Assembly (NCBI GenBank): GCA_905221605.1
Contig: CAJNDS010002693.1
Coordinates: 148,282 to 212,281, forward strand
Length of the DNA: 64,000 nt
From: Symbiodinium natans
Taxonomy: Eukaryota > Sar > Dinophyceae > Suessiales > Symbiodiniaceae
Direction of reading: 5' to 3'
Within the stretch, counting starts at the first letter, position 1, and each line of letters begins with the position of its first letter. A program made the translations under genes and the position numbers. Positions 22,533 through 32,526 of the stretch are shown here, in pieces. Under the pieces are notes generated by a model, which was not told the origin of the DNA, did no database searches, and worked only from the letters and a program-made list of their open reading frames with translations.

Positions 22533-23546
22533 TTATGGCCCCTTAGTAAAACTATTTATAATCATCACCCCCACAGAGCTTAAGAGCACGGGTTTTTGTC
22601 CAAGCTCTTCACTCGCATGTCGGGAGTCGGCTGCGATCCACTCATGGAGGGCCTTGGCGAATCTCTGCGCTGAGGACGGATCGAGATTGAAGTAGAGTGA
22701 CGGCTCAATAAGTTCGGCCTCCATGAGCCCAAACGCATCACGGGAGTCGGGGCTGCGGACAAAGTCCAGTCGAGCATAGAGCAAGGGTTCCCCGATGCAC
22801 GACAAGACCCGCGCGCCTGCTTCCAGCAAGGCTGCTTCCGGCCTCGGAACAAATCGGTTGATCCCTCCGTACTCCTCTTGGACCCGAAAGTCCTGATCCT
22901 TGGGTGTTTTGAGAATGCAGTGACTGAACTGACCCGCGAAGTAGAAGAGGGAAAACTCGCCTTCGGTCACAATGGCCGTCAAGAAGGGCTGCAGCAGGCA
23001 GGAGCGATTGGCAAAGATGTGCCCGTGGTCGTTCATGAAACGACCGACTCCATCCGGAGACACCCGAAAGGTATCAAATGCACTGGCACTGATAGCCGGC
23101 TTGATAATGAGCTCACTCGTTGTCTTCCATTTTGCAAAAGCTTCCTCGATATGCGTGGCTGTCAGATGGTCGGACCACATTGTCGGCACGATGGCTGCAC
23201 CCCGGGATTCTAAGTCACGGAGGTACGCCTTGTCAATGTTCCAACGCACAATAGAAAGGGGGTTGAGGAGTGTGGCAGTGGAAGCTTCAATTGTCTCCAA
23301 GACCCGGAGAAACGACGCGGGGTCGCTCTGGTAGTCCCAGCAGGATCGCAGAATCACATAATCGTAGCGACTCCAGCGGTTGTCCGAATTCGGCCCCGAA
23401 GTTGATGACTCGTCCTCCTTGCTGTCACTGCGCCAGGGCACTTCTTCCACACGGTGACCCAAGATTTGGAGGTGTGCAAAGGTCAAGCTGTCATGGCAAT
23501 CCAGCTCGCCGCGGTTGTCCATAGACAAATAGGCAATGCGGACCAT
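22533..23546 (-). CDS. ATP-grasp family protein, RimK/DcsG-like
   Basis: Intronless 337-residue frame from ATG at 23546-23544 (MVRIAYLSMDN) to TAA at 22535-22533. The upstream in-frame extension reads through a TA microsatellite and is unlikely to be translated. Motifs fit the ATP-grasp proteins related to bacterial cycloserine-pathway DcsG and RimK: YDYVILRSCWDY, LLNPLSIVRWNIDKAYLRDL, ELIIKPAISASAFDTF, and the metal-binding end region LLYARLDFVRS ... LMEAELIEPSLYF. Such enzymes form amide-type bonds via acyl phosphates; the substrate is unknown. Absence of introns and close similarity in layout to bacterial proteins suggest horizontal transfer (inference). Confidence 0.75.
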   Translation of the reverse strand: MVRIAYLSMDNRGELDCHDSLTFAHLQILGHRVEEVPWRSDSKEDESSTSGPNSDNRWSRYDYVILRSCWDYQSDPASFLRVLETIEASTATLLNPLSIVRWNIDKAYLRDLESRGAAIVPTMWSDHLTATHIEEAFAKWKTTSELIIKPAISASAFDTFRVSPDGVGRFMNDHGHIFANRSCLLQPFLTAIVTEGEFSLFYFAGQFSHCILKTPKDQDFRVQEEYGGINRFVPRPEAALLEAGARVLSCIGEPLLYARLDFVRSPDSRDAFGLMEAELIEPSLYFNLDPSSAQRFAKALHEWIAADSRHASEELGQKPVLLSSVGVMIINSFTKGP

Positions 23547-24847
23547 GATCTTCGCGAGACCGACGGATCGGAACGACAGGGTTCTACCAATATATATATA
23601 TATATGTATATATATGTGTGTATCTATATGGGCACCGAGGAAAACATGCGTGGCAGCATTTTCTTGTCTGGTCTGCCCCCGTGGAAGCCGCATCTCCACA
23701 CATGACTGAGGGACATGTTGCCTGTGAATCTAAGTGGGAGGACCCGGCAAAGAACTCATCAAGTATTTGAGAGTTGCCAAAAAGACGGGCCTTTCATCGA
23801 ATTCCAGGCCGGCACACCCTTACATCCGAAGCCGCCTCGGGATCTTGCCGAGGTCTTCGTAGGCCAGTGGTAAGGGGTGTTGAGGGCTTCTCTCAGGGTA
23901 GTTGCTGTACACGGCCCTTTATGGGGACCCCATATATATATATACACATATATATACCCCTCATATACCCTACAAAACTCCAAGTGCCCATACTTCAGAA
24001 CCCTTTAAAGAGGCAAGGGACCATACTATGGGAACTGCAACTACCCTGAACCCTAAACCCTAAACCCTAAACCCTAAACCTGAACCCTAAACCCTAAACC
24101 CTAAAACCCTAAAACCCTAAAACCCAAAACCCTAAAACCCTAAAGCCCTAAAACCCTAAAACCCTAAACCCTAAACCCTTAGAGTTTAGGCCCTATAGGG
24201 CTTTTTAGGTCATTTGGGCTTGGGGGAGGACTGCGCATTCTGCGGGCCTGGGATGGCCCTTAAAGCCTTGTGGAACGATTGATTCCTAAATATTTTACTT
24301 CGAGGGTTTAGGGTTTAGGGTTTAGGCTTTAGGCTTTAGGCTTTAGGCTTTAGGCTTTAGGCTTTCGGGTTTAGGGTTTAGGGTTGAGACACTCTGGGGT
24401 TGGGCACGCCAGGGACACTTAGGGTTGGCACTCCAGGGACCACTCTGCGTTGGGCACTCCAGAAAGAGTCTGGGACTGAGGCATGCCAGGGACCCCGGAA
24501 CAACCACAATGCTTGGCTGCACTTAGGGGGGTAGTTAAAAATTCAATTTTTAGCTGCCTTCTCAAGAAACCCAATAAACCCAAAAAAACTAAAGATCTAA
24601 AGTTACAGTAATGTACCACAAAGAATGCAGGCTGGAGCCTGCGGTTTGCACAACCAGGAACTGTACGGCGATGCACAAGGGTGTGCTTAGGGTTTAAGGG
24701 TTTCAGGTGCAGGGTTTTGGGGTTTAGGCATTGGGGTTTGGGGGGGTTAGGGTTTTGGGTTTTGGGTTTTGGGTTTTGGGTTTAGGGTTTAGGGTTTAGG
24801 GTTTAGGGTTTTGGGTTTTGGGTTTTGGGTTTAGGGGTCCTACTCAA
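23547..24847. repeat. TA microsatellites and telomere-like arrays
   Basis: TA tracts at 23590-23625 and 23933-23957. CCCTAAA/CCCTAAAA at 24043-24180, then TTTAGGG/CTTTAGG at 24305-24385 and TTTAGGG/TTTTGGG at 24670-24835. Between 24386 and 24670 no gene is supported. Confidence 0.8.
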
Positions 24848-24894
24848 GCTTTGCCATGGGAGCTGCTCTTTGAGCGCGGCGGCGAGGAGCCACG
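24848..24894 (+). CDS. Micro-exon, unknown protein
   Basis: Acceptor ACTCAAG|CT and donor CCACG|GTACGC bound two bases plus 15 codons (LPWELLFERGGEEPR). Here the flanks are TTTAGGG on the left and CCCTAAA on the right, the reverse of the usual order. Confidence 0.4.
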
Positions 24895-25650
24895 GTACGC
24901 AAAGCGCAGAAAACCCCCCGAACACCTGAACCCTGAACTCTATAGCACTAAACCCAAACCCTAAACCCCAAACCCTATCACCTTAAACCCCAACCCCAAA
25001 CCCTCAATGCCCAAAGCCTTCAGCCCCAAAACCCTGCACACCTAACCCCCAGAACCCTAAATCCCGCAAAACCTTCAACCCTGAACCCCGGATTTTCTTC
25101 AACCCGAAACATTAAACCCTAAACCCTAAACCCCAAACCCTGAACCCTAGCCCTAAACCCTAAACCCTAAACCCTTAACCTGAGCCAAGGAACCATGGCC
25201 GGGCCCTTTTCCACCAGGCCGGCGGCCTGCGGCTTGAGACTGAAGGGTTCGGTTCAGGGTTCAGGGTTCAGGGTTCAGGGTTCAGGGTTCAGGGTTTAGG
25301 GTTTAGGGTTTAGGGTTTAAGGTTTAGGGTTTAGGGCCCCTCAACCTTAGCCCCGAACCGATCCCTCCAAGTGTAGTCTGGTTTAGGGTTTAGGGTTTAG
25401 GGTTAGGGTTTAGGATTAGGGTTTAGGGTTTAGGCTTTCGGGTTTAGGTTTAGCGTTGTAGGGTTTAGGGTTTGGGGCGTGTCAAACGGAAGCGTACTTT
25501 GTCAGAGCGCAGACTTCCCCACTGCACGACCACCCACTCACAACTCTCATGGAAGCAATGCATTCTGTGTTTTTTTACAAAGCAACATGTACTCAAATGT
25601 ACTCTTGATGCAAAGTGAATTTGACGAACTTGATATGAAACTCTTCACTT
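24895..25650. repeat. CCCTAAA, then TTCAGGG and TTTAGGG arrays
   Basis: CCCTAAA-type 24925-25175; GC-rich spacer 25176-25245 with an open minus frame (FSLKPQAAGLVEKGPAMVPW), possibly an exon; TTCAGGG then TTTAGGG 25245-25475; unique to 25650. Confidence 0.75.
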
Positions 25651-26400
25651 AAGCCCTAAGAGCTGTGCCACATGGGTCATGTGGAGCACTTGGGACACTC
25701 GGGTCGCCTGGGGTCAAAACTTGGGACGCTTGGGAAATTTTGGGGGGATTGGGAACACTTGGGATACTTATACTTGGAACACTTGGGTCACTTGCGACAC
25801 TTGGGCCACCTGGGACACGTGGCACACTTTCGTCTGCACTGGGAACACTTGGGTTGCTGAGGTCAACTTGGGTCACCTGGGTCACTAGATACTCAGGCCA
25901 CTTGGGACTCACTTAAGAGAAGACGCGTGTCGCTTGGGTCGTCTGGAGCACTCGGGGCGCTTGGACCTGGGGCACTTGGAGCACACTTTCGTCGCTTGGG
26001 GTCACGTGAAACAGTTTGGAGTACTTGGGGGCACTGGCACTGGGCACAGACTTCATTCACTCGGACGGGCAACTTGGGATGCCCTTACGCCACCTAAGAC
26101 TTGTTCCACATTGGTTGCTTGAAGCTTTGAAAATCGCGTGAGTCACACGCGACGTTGGGGTCACTTGGGAGCACGTGGAACTCTTGGGTCACTTGGAACA
26201 CTTGGTTGGGTCGCTCGGGGTCACTTGGGACACCTGCGGGGGCACTGGCACTGGGGACACCTCATTCACCACTTCGGCCAATTCCAGGGGCGGGGGCACT
26301 TGGGTCCCCTTTATGACACTTCAGACACTTCGCGCACCTGGCACACTTGGGTCACATGAAATTCCTGGGAGGTCACCTTAAGACTTGTGCCTTGCGGATT
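25651..26400 (+). repeat. Degenerate ACTTGGGACAC minisatellite
   Basis: About 750 bp of diverged 9-11 bp units around ACTTGGG(A/T)CAC. All three plus frames are open (HLGHLGHLG-type peptides) because the repeat lacks stops, so I do not call them genes. Confidence 0.88.
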
Positions 26401-27225
26401 GCTTGGAACACTGGTTCATTGAAGCCCTAAACCCTAAACCCTCAACCCTAACCCCTAAACCAAAACAGCCACCGAAGACTTGTGTCAAATGGGTCGCTTG
26501 GAGCACACACTTCGATCGCTTGCGCGCCCTCCCGCATTCGAAGAAGTGAGCTGCCTGCCACACTGCCACATGTTGCCCCTCGAAAGCATGCTCTGTGCCC
26601 GCGTGCCCCAAACATGCCCTAAAGTCCGATTAGGCAGCGCCCTCCCGCATTCGAAAAAGAGAGCTGCCACATGTTGCCCCTAGACAGCACACGCCCCAAC
26701 CACTTCCTCCAGTATAGTCCAACCCCGATTCGGCAGATTAGGCAGCGCCTTCCTGCATTCGAAAAAGTGATCTGCTACAGGTTGTCCCTAGACAGCACAC
26801 TCGGTGCCCCACGCCGCTTGCCTGTAGTTCGGGGGGGGGGGGGTATGAGACGCTCTAGCGATACCTCTAGCGATACATAAGCCTGCTGGTCGCGAGAAGC
26901 ATTGCAACCATGTAGAGATGAGTAGTCTGGTCCCCAGAATGGCCCGGCTCATCAAAAACGAACATGTAGCGACCAGCTCGTCATGAGAAGCAGCACAACA
27001 TGTGGATGAACAGTCTGGTCCACGAGTGGCCCAGGACAAACCGGCGCCTTGGCCGTGGCCATCTGGCGGCGAACCCGTGCCTAAATGGATGAACACGCGG
27101 CGAATGGTCAAGTTTGCATTCGCATAGGCTCCACGCAAGAAAAGTTGGAAGCGCAGCACCAGGCTCCTTTGACGCAACCTCGTCAGCCTTAGAACGACAT
27201 GCAAGAGGCCATGACTGGAAATGGG
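26401..27225. repeat. Three copies of an approx. 110-bp unit and a two-copy unit
   Basis: The block CCCGCATTCGAA recurs near 26531, 26645 and (as CTGCATTCGAA) 26753, each followed by a GAGCTGCC/TGTTGCCCC-like segment. A second pair of about 90-bp units sharing GAGAAGCA and AGTCTGGTCC lies at 26888-27035. A short CCCTAAA patch lies at 26426-26460. Confidence 0.7.
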
Positions 27226-27229
27226 CGGA

Positions 27230-27263
27230 AGAAGTCTGCCAAGGCTGTCACGCGAGTCTTTTC
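27230..27263 (-). CDS. Probable fourth downstream exon of coiled-coil gene
   Basis: Acceptor GGCGCAG|G then EKTRVTALAD; the 3' boundary is uncertain. Confidence 0.35.
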
Positions 27264-27322
27264 CTGCGCCAGCATGCGGAGTCCGTGGTAGGTGTCTGGG
27301 CGTGGTCAGTGTGTGTTGGTAC

Positions 27323-27373
27323 CTGCGCGGACTTCAGCCGCTCCACCTCCTCATGGGCGGCTTTTAGCTGGGC
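27323..27373 (-). CDS. Coiled-coil protein, exon (17 codons)
   Basis: Acceptor TTGAG|G and donor GCGCAG|GTACC, phase 0. AQLKAAHEEVERLKSAQ continues the heptads of the upstream exons. Confidence 0.65.
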
Positions 27374-27434
27374 CTCAACACAGCACGCTTCGTCACCTGT
27401 AGGTGATGCAGACTCTACGCGATGAAGCCCACGC

Positions 27435-27455
27435 CTGCAGGTCTGCCAGCTGCAC
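27435..27455 (-). CDS. Coiled-coil protein, 21-nt micro-exon
   Basis: Acceptor TGAAG|G and GC donor TGCAG|GCGTG bound exactly seven codons (VQLADLQ), phase 0. Joined to its neighbours it gives an uninterrupted heptad pattern (VQLADLQAQLKAAHEEVERL), which strongly supports the splice model. Confidence 0.6.
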
Positions 27456-27575
27456 CTTCAGTGCAGTCACCTCCCATCATCAGCAACCGAACCATGGCCG
27501 ACACAAGGGCCTACTACAGTGGGCCGCTGCCGTTCAACTCAGGCCCGACGCACGTCCAATAGGGTCTGAGTATGC

Positions 27576-27674
27576 CTTGTTGTTGCCAGCCTCTTCAGCT
27601 TCCGCTTTCAGTCTCTCGACTTCTTGCTGCAGCTGCTGGACCGCCGCCACTTGGAAGGGGGACTCTTGCTCGGC
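27576..27674 (-). CDS. Coiled-coil protein, exon (33 codons)
   Basis: Acceptor GTGAAG|G and GC donor AACAAG|GCATA, phase 0. Includes VQQLQQEVERLKAEAEEAGN. All introns of this gene are phase 0 and two have GC donors, as known for dinoflagellates. A (CT)n tract (27701-27760) lies in the upstream intron. Partner and function unknown. Confidence 0.68.
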
Positions 27675-27696
27675 CTTCACACGCAAAAGCATGCTA

Positions 27697-27754
<58 letters not shown>

Positions 27755-27779
27755 GCGCTCTCTCTCCCGGGCGCTCTGC

Positions 27780-27916
27780 CACTGAGCTCTAGGCAGGATT
27801 GCCACTTCGGTCACTGCCGCTGCCTTGGGCTTTGCCTCGGCCTTGCCAACAAGGAGGGTTCGGTTGGGCTCCGCCGCCTGTTCGATTCTTGCTGGACTGC
27901 TTTTCCATCCTGCCAT
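27780..27916 (-). CDS. Probable upstream exon(s) of coiled-coil gene
   Basis: The minus frame from ATG at 27916 reads MAGWKSSPARIEQAAEPNRT then VGKAEAKPKAAAVTEVAIL. It may be one or two exons (an internal acceptor-like GGCAAG|GCC is present). It precedes the (CT)n intron. Confidence 0.42.
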
Positions 27917-28025
27917 TGTTAGTCCATACGACGTACCGGGCCTTCAGAAGTGGAGGCGATGTGAACCATTGCCAGCTCCTGCCTTGCTGGCCATCCCTTG
28001 CACAGTGGGCCCTTTTGAATAGGCC

Positions 28026-28096
28026 ACTTATAAGTCACTTCTAAGTCGATAGCCAAAAGGGCTGTTTTGCTATTGACTTAGAACCCACTTATAACT
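28026..28096. repeat. Imperfect 27-bp inverted repeat
   Basis: Arms 28026-28052 (ACTTATAAGTCACTTCTAAG...) and 28070-28096 pair at most positions with a 17-base loop. It lies just before the mitochondria-like insert and may mark its boundary or be another foldback element. Confidence 0.6.
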
Positions 28097-28159
28097 TTGC
28101 TATCTTTACTTAACTTTTGTATGTAAGTTAGAGGTTACTTATATGTAAAGCTATCTTTT

Positions 28160-29084
28160 TGCGTCTGTTTTGCATCATTTTTCGTATCGAGCTGCTTTTT
28201 TTCAGTGTTAGTCGCAGTCTTACACCCGAAAAGAGGTTTTGGTGTGTTTTTTTGAGCCCTGCAGTACGAAGTTTCTGGATGTATAAAAAGCATTTCAAGG
28301 CACATAGCGTGTTTTATCAGGCGCTATTATTCATAATAGCGCCCACACACACGTGCTCATATAGCTGCACTGCATTGACACTGTTCTCGCGGGAGGAGCC
28401 GCAGTGATGGATCGGTGTATATACAATTTGTATGCATATATTATATTCACTACTTATAATATTACCCCGTGAGCACATTATGAATAGAATTATAGCTCAC
28501 GGCATTAATATTAGAATAACGGGCCTAATTAGTATATTTAACTGGCCCGTAGCATTAGTATTATGTGCACGGGCGAATAGAATAATACTAGCCCGTGTAT
28601 TTTAATGCCGTGTGAATATTGTGAACGAAGTGAATAAAACTAGTGCATTTTACATCCATCACATGAACACCTTAGAATCTTGTTTAATATTAGCGAATGA
28701 ATGAGCCCCGCGAATGAAGAGTGCGTTCATTTACTATATTATAAGGCTTTGTAAAGAATAAAATGATGCACGAAAGCCGAAATAACATAATGAACGCAGC
28801 ATTTACACGATTTTAATGCGTACACGTGACAGTAAATTTAATATGAAACGAATGAATGAGTGAACGCATTAAAATATAGTAAATTCGCTTCTCTTCCCTT
28901 AATATTGTATGCGTGTGTCATTCACTCCGTTCATTCACTTGTCCATAGAATTATAGTACATTTAATATACTATTTTCCCCAGCATTTTATAGTAAATTGT
29001 AAGGGCTAGAAAAATAGTAATATTTTATGAGGCCCTTTTTGTACGTATTATTTGGTATTTTGGAAATCTAAACATTTAGAAGTT
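28160..29084. other. Mitochondria-like AT-rich DNA with hairpins (NUMT, non-coding part)
   Basis: AT-rich DNA studded with short GC-stem hairpins: 28320-28343 (perfect 10-bp stem, TTCA loop), 28467-28502 (CCGTGAGC stem), 28519-28550 (ACGGGCC stem), 28568-28597 (CACGGGC stem), and a longer pairing of TCACGGCATTAA (28497-28508) with TTAATGCCGTGTGA near 28602-28615. Dinoflagellate mitochondrial intergenic DNA is known for such inverted repeats. Confidence 0.65.
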
Positions 29085-29772
29085 ACATCAGATTCATTTT
29101 GTTTTCTTATTCATAGTTCTTGGTTCTTATTCTTTGCTCTTATTATAATTCTATTTGTCTTTACAGGATTTAATATTTATTGTTGGACTGGAATTCACTT
29201 CTCATAGAATTATTTTCTTATATTTTATCATCTTTTATTTGGATTAATTTATAGTTTTCATATTTGGTCCAGAGATTTATTAAGAGAATTCACTAAAAAA
29301 ATATGAAGTCTTATTAATAATATTGTTTCTTCTTTTTGGGGGTTTTCTAGTTTCTGAAGCTCTATTATTTGTATCCTTCTTTTGGACATCTTTTCATTGA
29401 TTATCTTGTCCAACTTTAGGGATGTGGCCTGGAGAAGCTTTCTATCTTCCAGATCCTTGTGAATTAACTTTTGCTAATACACTTCTTTTATCTAATGCTG
29501 CTATATCTTTAGGAAATGCTTTTATTAATTTAGAAATTTCATCACAATATATTATTTTCTTCACTTTGTGGTCATTCTATTTATCTTCTCTTTTTATTAG
29601 TTTGCAGATTAAAGAATTTCGTATTCTCGCATATTCAATTAATGATTCACTTTGTAGTTGTCTTTTCTTTTTTCTTACAGCATTACATTTCTTTCATCTA
29701 ATTCTTGGTATTTTACTTCTTTTTCTTATCTTCTTTTCTTGTACTGGTTTCGTTCGCCAATATTATAATTAA
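29085..29772 (+). pseudogene. cox3: Nuclear copy of mitochondrial cytochrome c oxidase subunit III, helices 1-6
   Basis: The translation shows cox3 landmarks in order: TGFNIYCWTGIHFS, WSRDLLREFTKK, FGGFLVSEALLFVSFFWTSF, GMWPGEAFYLPDPCELTFAN and FLTALHFFHLILGILLLF ending FVRQYYN. Defects relative to standard reading: in-frame TAG at 29205-29207, one extra A in the A7 run 29295-29301 (frame changes there), and TGA at 29398-29400 where Trp is plausible. TAG and TGA could be genomic forms corrected by the mitochondrial RNA editing known in dinoflagellates, so they need not be decay. The frame stops (TAA 29770-29772) before helix 7, matching the split cox3 (H1-6 plus H7) of dinoflagellates. In nuclear context it is a NUMT and presumably silent. 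Confidence 0.82.
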
Positions 29773-29880
29773 AGCGTGCATCACTACGTTCTTTACCTTA
29801 TAATTACAATATTGTGCTCTCTTTTACTATTAAGACGTGAAGGTAACCATAAACTCCTTCATGAATCTCTGGCTTTCCTA
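29773..29880 (+). other. Right end of mitochondrial insert
   Basis: AT-rich sequence continues to about 29880, then changes sharply to GC-rich nuclear sequence. I see no helix-7 coding sequence of cox3 here. Confidence 0.5.
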
Positions 29881-30144
29881 TTGTTTGGGGGTTCCAAGTT
29901 AGGGCGGCCACCTCCATATCTCGGGGCCCTGGAGAGCTCCCAGAGCCTCGGGCCTCCCAAAGGCAAGAAACCTCCCAGCCTACCCCGAATTAAACCCTAA
30001 ACCCTGAACCCTAAGCCCTAAGCCCTGAGCCCTGAACCCTAAACCCTAAACCCTAAACCCTAAACCCTAAACCCTAAACCCTAAACCCTAAACCCTAAAC
30101 CCTAAACCCTAAACCCTAAACCCTAATCCGCTGAGTAGGCTCAC
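29881..30144 (+). repeat. CCCTAAA array next to the NUMT
   Basis: 29881-29990 is unique; 29990-30126 is a long, nearly pure CCCTAAA array. Confidence 0.9.
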
Positions 30145-30217
30145 TATTGGCATCAGGGCATGCCTTGGACGCGGCAGTTTTCGCCACGCCGGCCGCAGCA
30201 TCGAAGAGCTTCCTCCG
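30145..30217 (-). CDS. Small exon between inverted arrays
   Basis: Acceptor GGAACAG|C and consensus donor CAATA|GTGAGC bound 24 codons plus one base (RRKLFDAAAGVAKTAASKAC). CCCTAAA lies on the left and TTTAGGG on the right. It reads like a surface-exposed helix; family unknown. Confidence 0.55.
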
Positions 30218-31549
30218 CTGTTCCAGGGTTTAGGGTTCAGGGTTTAGGGTTTCGGGTTCGGGTTTGGGGTTTAGGGTTTAGGATTTAGGGTTTAGGGTTT
30301 AGGATTTAGGGTTTAGGGTTTGGGGTTTGGGGTTTGGGGTTTGGGGTTTGGGGTTTGGGGTTTAGGGTTTGGGGTTTGGGGCTTGGGGTTTGGGGTTTAG
30401 GGTTTGGGGTTTGGGGTTTGGGGTTTGGAGTTTGGGGCTGAGGGTTCAGGGTGCACAGACATCAGACATGGTTGTCGTTGTCCCCGACTGGGGATCTGGG
30501 CGCGAGTACGCAACGGACACCCCAAGTTCGAGACGAAATTCACCAAGCCACCTTCATGCGCTCATCCTATATCCGGGGTTCTGGGTGTAGGGATTTCTGG
30601 CCTTTAGGCCTAAACCCTAAACCCTAAACCCTAAACCCAAATATCCCTACACACTAAACAGATTTTACGGCTCTTCTCACCGTAGGTGTGGTCCCAGATT
30701 CATGGCTGCTCAGCAGTCGAGCCCGACGAACTTGAGGCTTAGGCGGCTTCGGGGTTTTCGGTTTGGGGTTTAGGGTTTGGGGTTTGGGGTTTGGGGTTTA
30801 GGCGAAAGGGGTTAGGGGGAGGAGGTGTTCAAGGAGTTTAAGGCACTTTCGGGCCACATCTGGGCCTTGGGGCAAAAGCCCTAAACCCTAAACCCTAAAC
30901 CCCTAAACCCCTAAACCCCAAACCCTAAGCCCTTAACCGTAGCCCCCAGGCTTGCTCTTGCTAGCGCACCCATCGTTCATCTTCTCACACATTCGACGAA
31001 CCGACTTCATCAGTCCGTCTGCCGCAACCCTCAAAGCCTGACCCCTAAACCAGAAGGCTAAAGATCGGCGTCCGGGGTTTAGGGCTAAGGGTTTTTGAGT
31101 TCCGGGTGTGATTTTGGGCCTCAGGTTCCAGGGCAGTTCACGATTTGAGGTCAGTGGTAAGGGGCCGGGGGGAGTTGCGTTTGAGAGGTGCAAGGCTTAG
31201 GATTTTGGGGGCAGGGGTTGGGGGTTAAGTGTAAGGCTTAGAGACGACATGACAGCACCTTCTCTCATCGTGTCCAGGCCACATGCTCAGGTCTACTTCT
31301 TCGTCGCGCACATTGCGTCACGAATGCGGGCGCGGACGCTGCCAAGCGTCACCCGGCGACGGGAACAGCTGCAGTCAAACCAGCAAGATGGGCCGGGGCA
31401 TGGTCCAAGTGAGGTGACCTTGCTTGGCCCGCCCACAAAGTCCGTATGAGGGAAACCGGTGTTGATGGCCGGGGCCTCCTCAGCCTTTGGGGCGCGCTTC
31501 GACTGCAGGGCGAGCCACTTTGTGGGAGGTGGTCTCTGCGGAACCTGTG
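30218..31549. repeat. TTTAGGG/TTTGGGG arrays and unassigned DNA
   Basis: 30225-30440 is TTTAGGG/TTTGGGG; short CCCTAAA at 30610-30640 and 30880-30935; TTTGGGG at 30755-30805. A minus frame at 31293-31553 (TKWLALQSKRAPKAEEAPAI) overlaps the next entry by 4 bp and may continue that gene after a frameshift or small intron. Confidence 0.6.
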
Positions 31550-31862
31550 TCATTGGGGCTCCATCTCCTCGAAGTCCTGCAGCAGCGGGACCTCAGAGAG
31601 ATGGCGGATCTGCAGCAGGATCTGGGCTGCGGAAGGCACCGGCATCGAGTCCCTGAACCCGGGCGGCACCTCCAGGACATACTTCAGGAGCTGGTGCCAG
31701 CCCACTTCCAGCAGCTCTTCGTGGGTTGCACCGAGGTCGGGCATACAAACGCCCAGAACTGACAGTCGCGGGAAGTCCGCCTCCTGCACGCTGCCCAAGA
31801 TGTCAACCAGGAGGCCGCGAGAGGAGCGCTGGAGGCTCGGATCGTGCCTGAGCAAGGTGGCC
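31550..31862 (-). CDS. Exon, helical unknown protein, acceptor inside a telomere repeat
   Basis: The acceptor is TTTAG|GG at 31864/31863, the last TTTAGGG unit of the flanking array read on the minus strand. The frame runs 103 codons to TGA 31552-31550 with Leu-rich helical segments (RGLLVDILGSVQEADFPRLS, LLEVGWHQLLKYVLEVPPGF), resembling HEAT/ARM-like helices, though no family is assigned. Confidence 0.58.
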
Positions 31863-32402
31863 CTAAACCCTAAACCCTAAACCCTAAACCCTAACCCTCG
31901 TTCCTAAACTCTGAACCCTAAACCCTAAACCCTAAGGCCCTAAACGGGATACCCTCAACCGCCTAAACCCTAAATCCTCAGCCCTAAACGGGAGGCCCTC
32001 GCTCCGGGAAGTCGACTCAAACGGTTACACGTGCCTGGAGCCATTCGTGTTCTTCGTGCAACGATAAGTATAGCAACCTAAGCGCGTGAATAGCACACCA
32101 ACCTATATACATATATATATATATATATACATATATATAACTATATACATGAATACACCGCATACAGCATAAATAGATCCCAGGCAGCCGCACAAACATC
32201 ATCTACGAGAGCATGACCGACCCAAGGCCCGAAAGCGACGACGAGGGGCATCATGCATCGGGCATGCAGCAGCAAAGCAACACAAGTTATGTGTGCTTCA
32301 GGATGAGAGAGCAAAAGGCCTTAAGGGTTGTCGGGTGTCCAGGGTTCTGTCGGACGACGCAGGTACGAATTTGGGGATTTCGGGTTGTAGGGTAGAACCT
32401 AC
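31863..32402. repeat. CCCTAAA array, TA microsatellite, unassigned DNA
   Basis: CCCTAAA-type 31863-31960; TA tract 32103-32137; unassigned to 32402. Confidence 0.75.
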
Positions 32403-32526
32403 CAGGCTTCGAGTCGGAATCTGATGGAATGTGGCGCATGTGCTGCAGGGCGGCCTTCTGAAGCGAGGCTGTAGGGAAATGTCTGAGCCTTTGACAAGCC
32501 CTGCAAGAGTCAAACAAGTCGTCCAC
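32403..32526 (-). CDS. Exon, unknown protein
   Basis: Acceptor CCAAG|G and consensus donor CCTG|GTAGGT bound 41 codons plus one base (VDDLFDSCRACQRLRHFPTA, then SLQKAALQHMRHI). A likely preceding exon on the same strand lies near 32555-32660 (SRLLAVNTGLRQQLSEFG). No family recognised. Confidence 0.52.
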
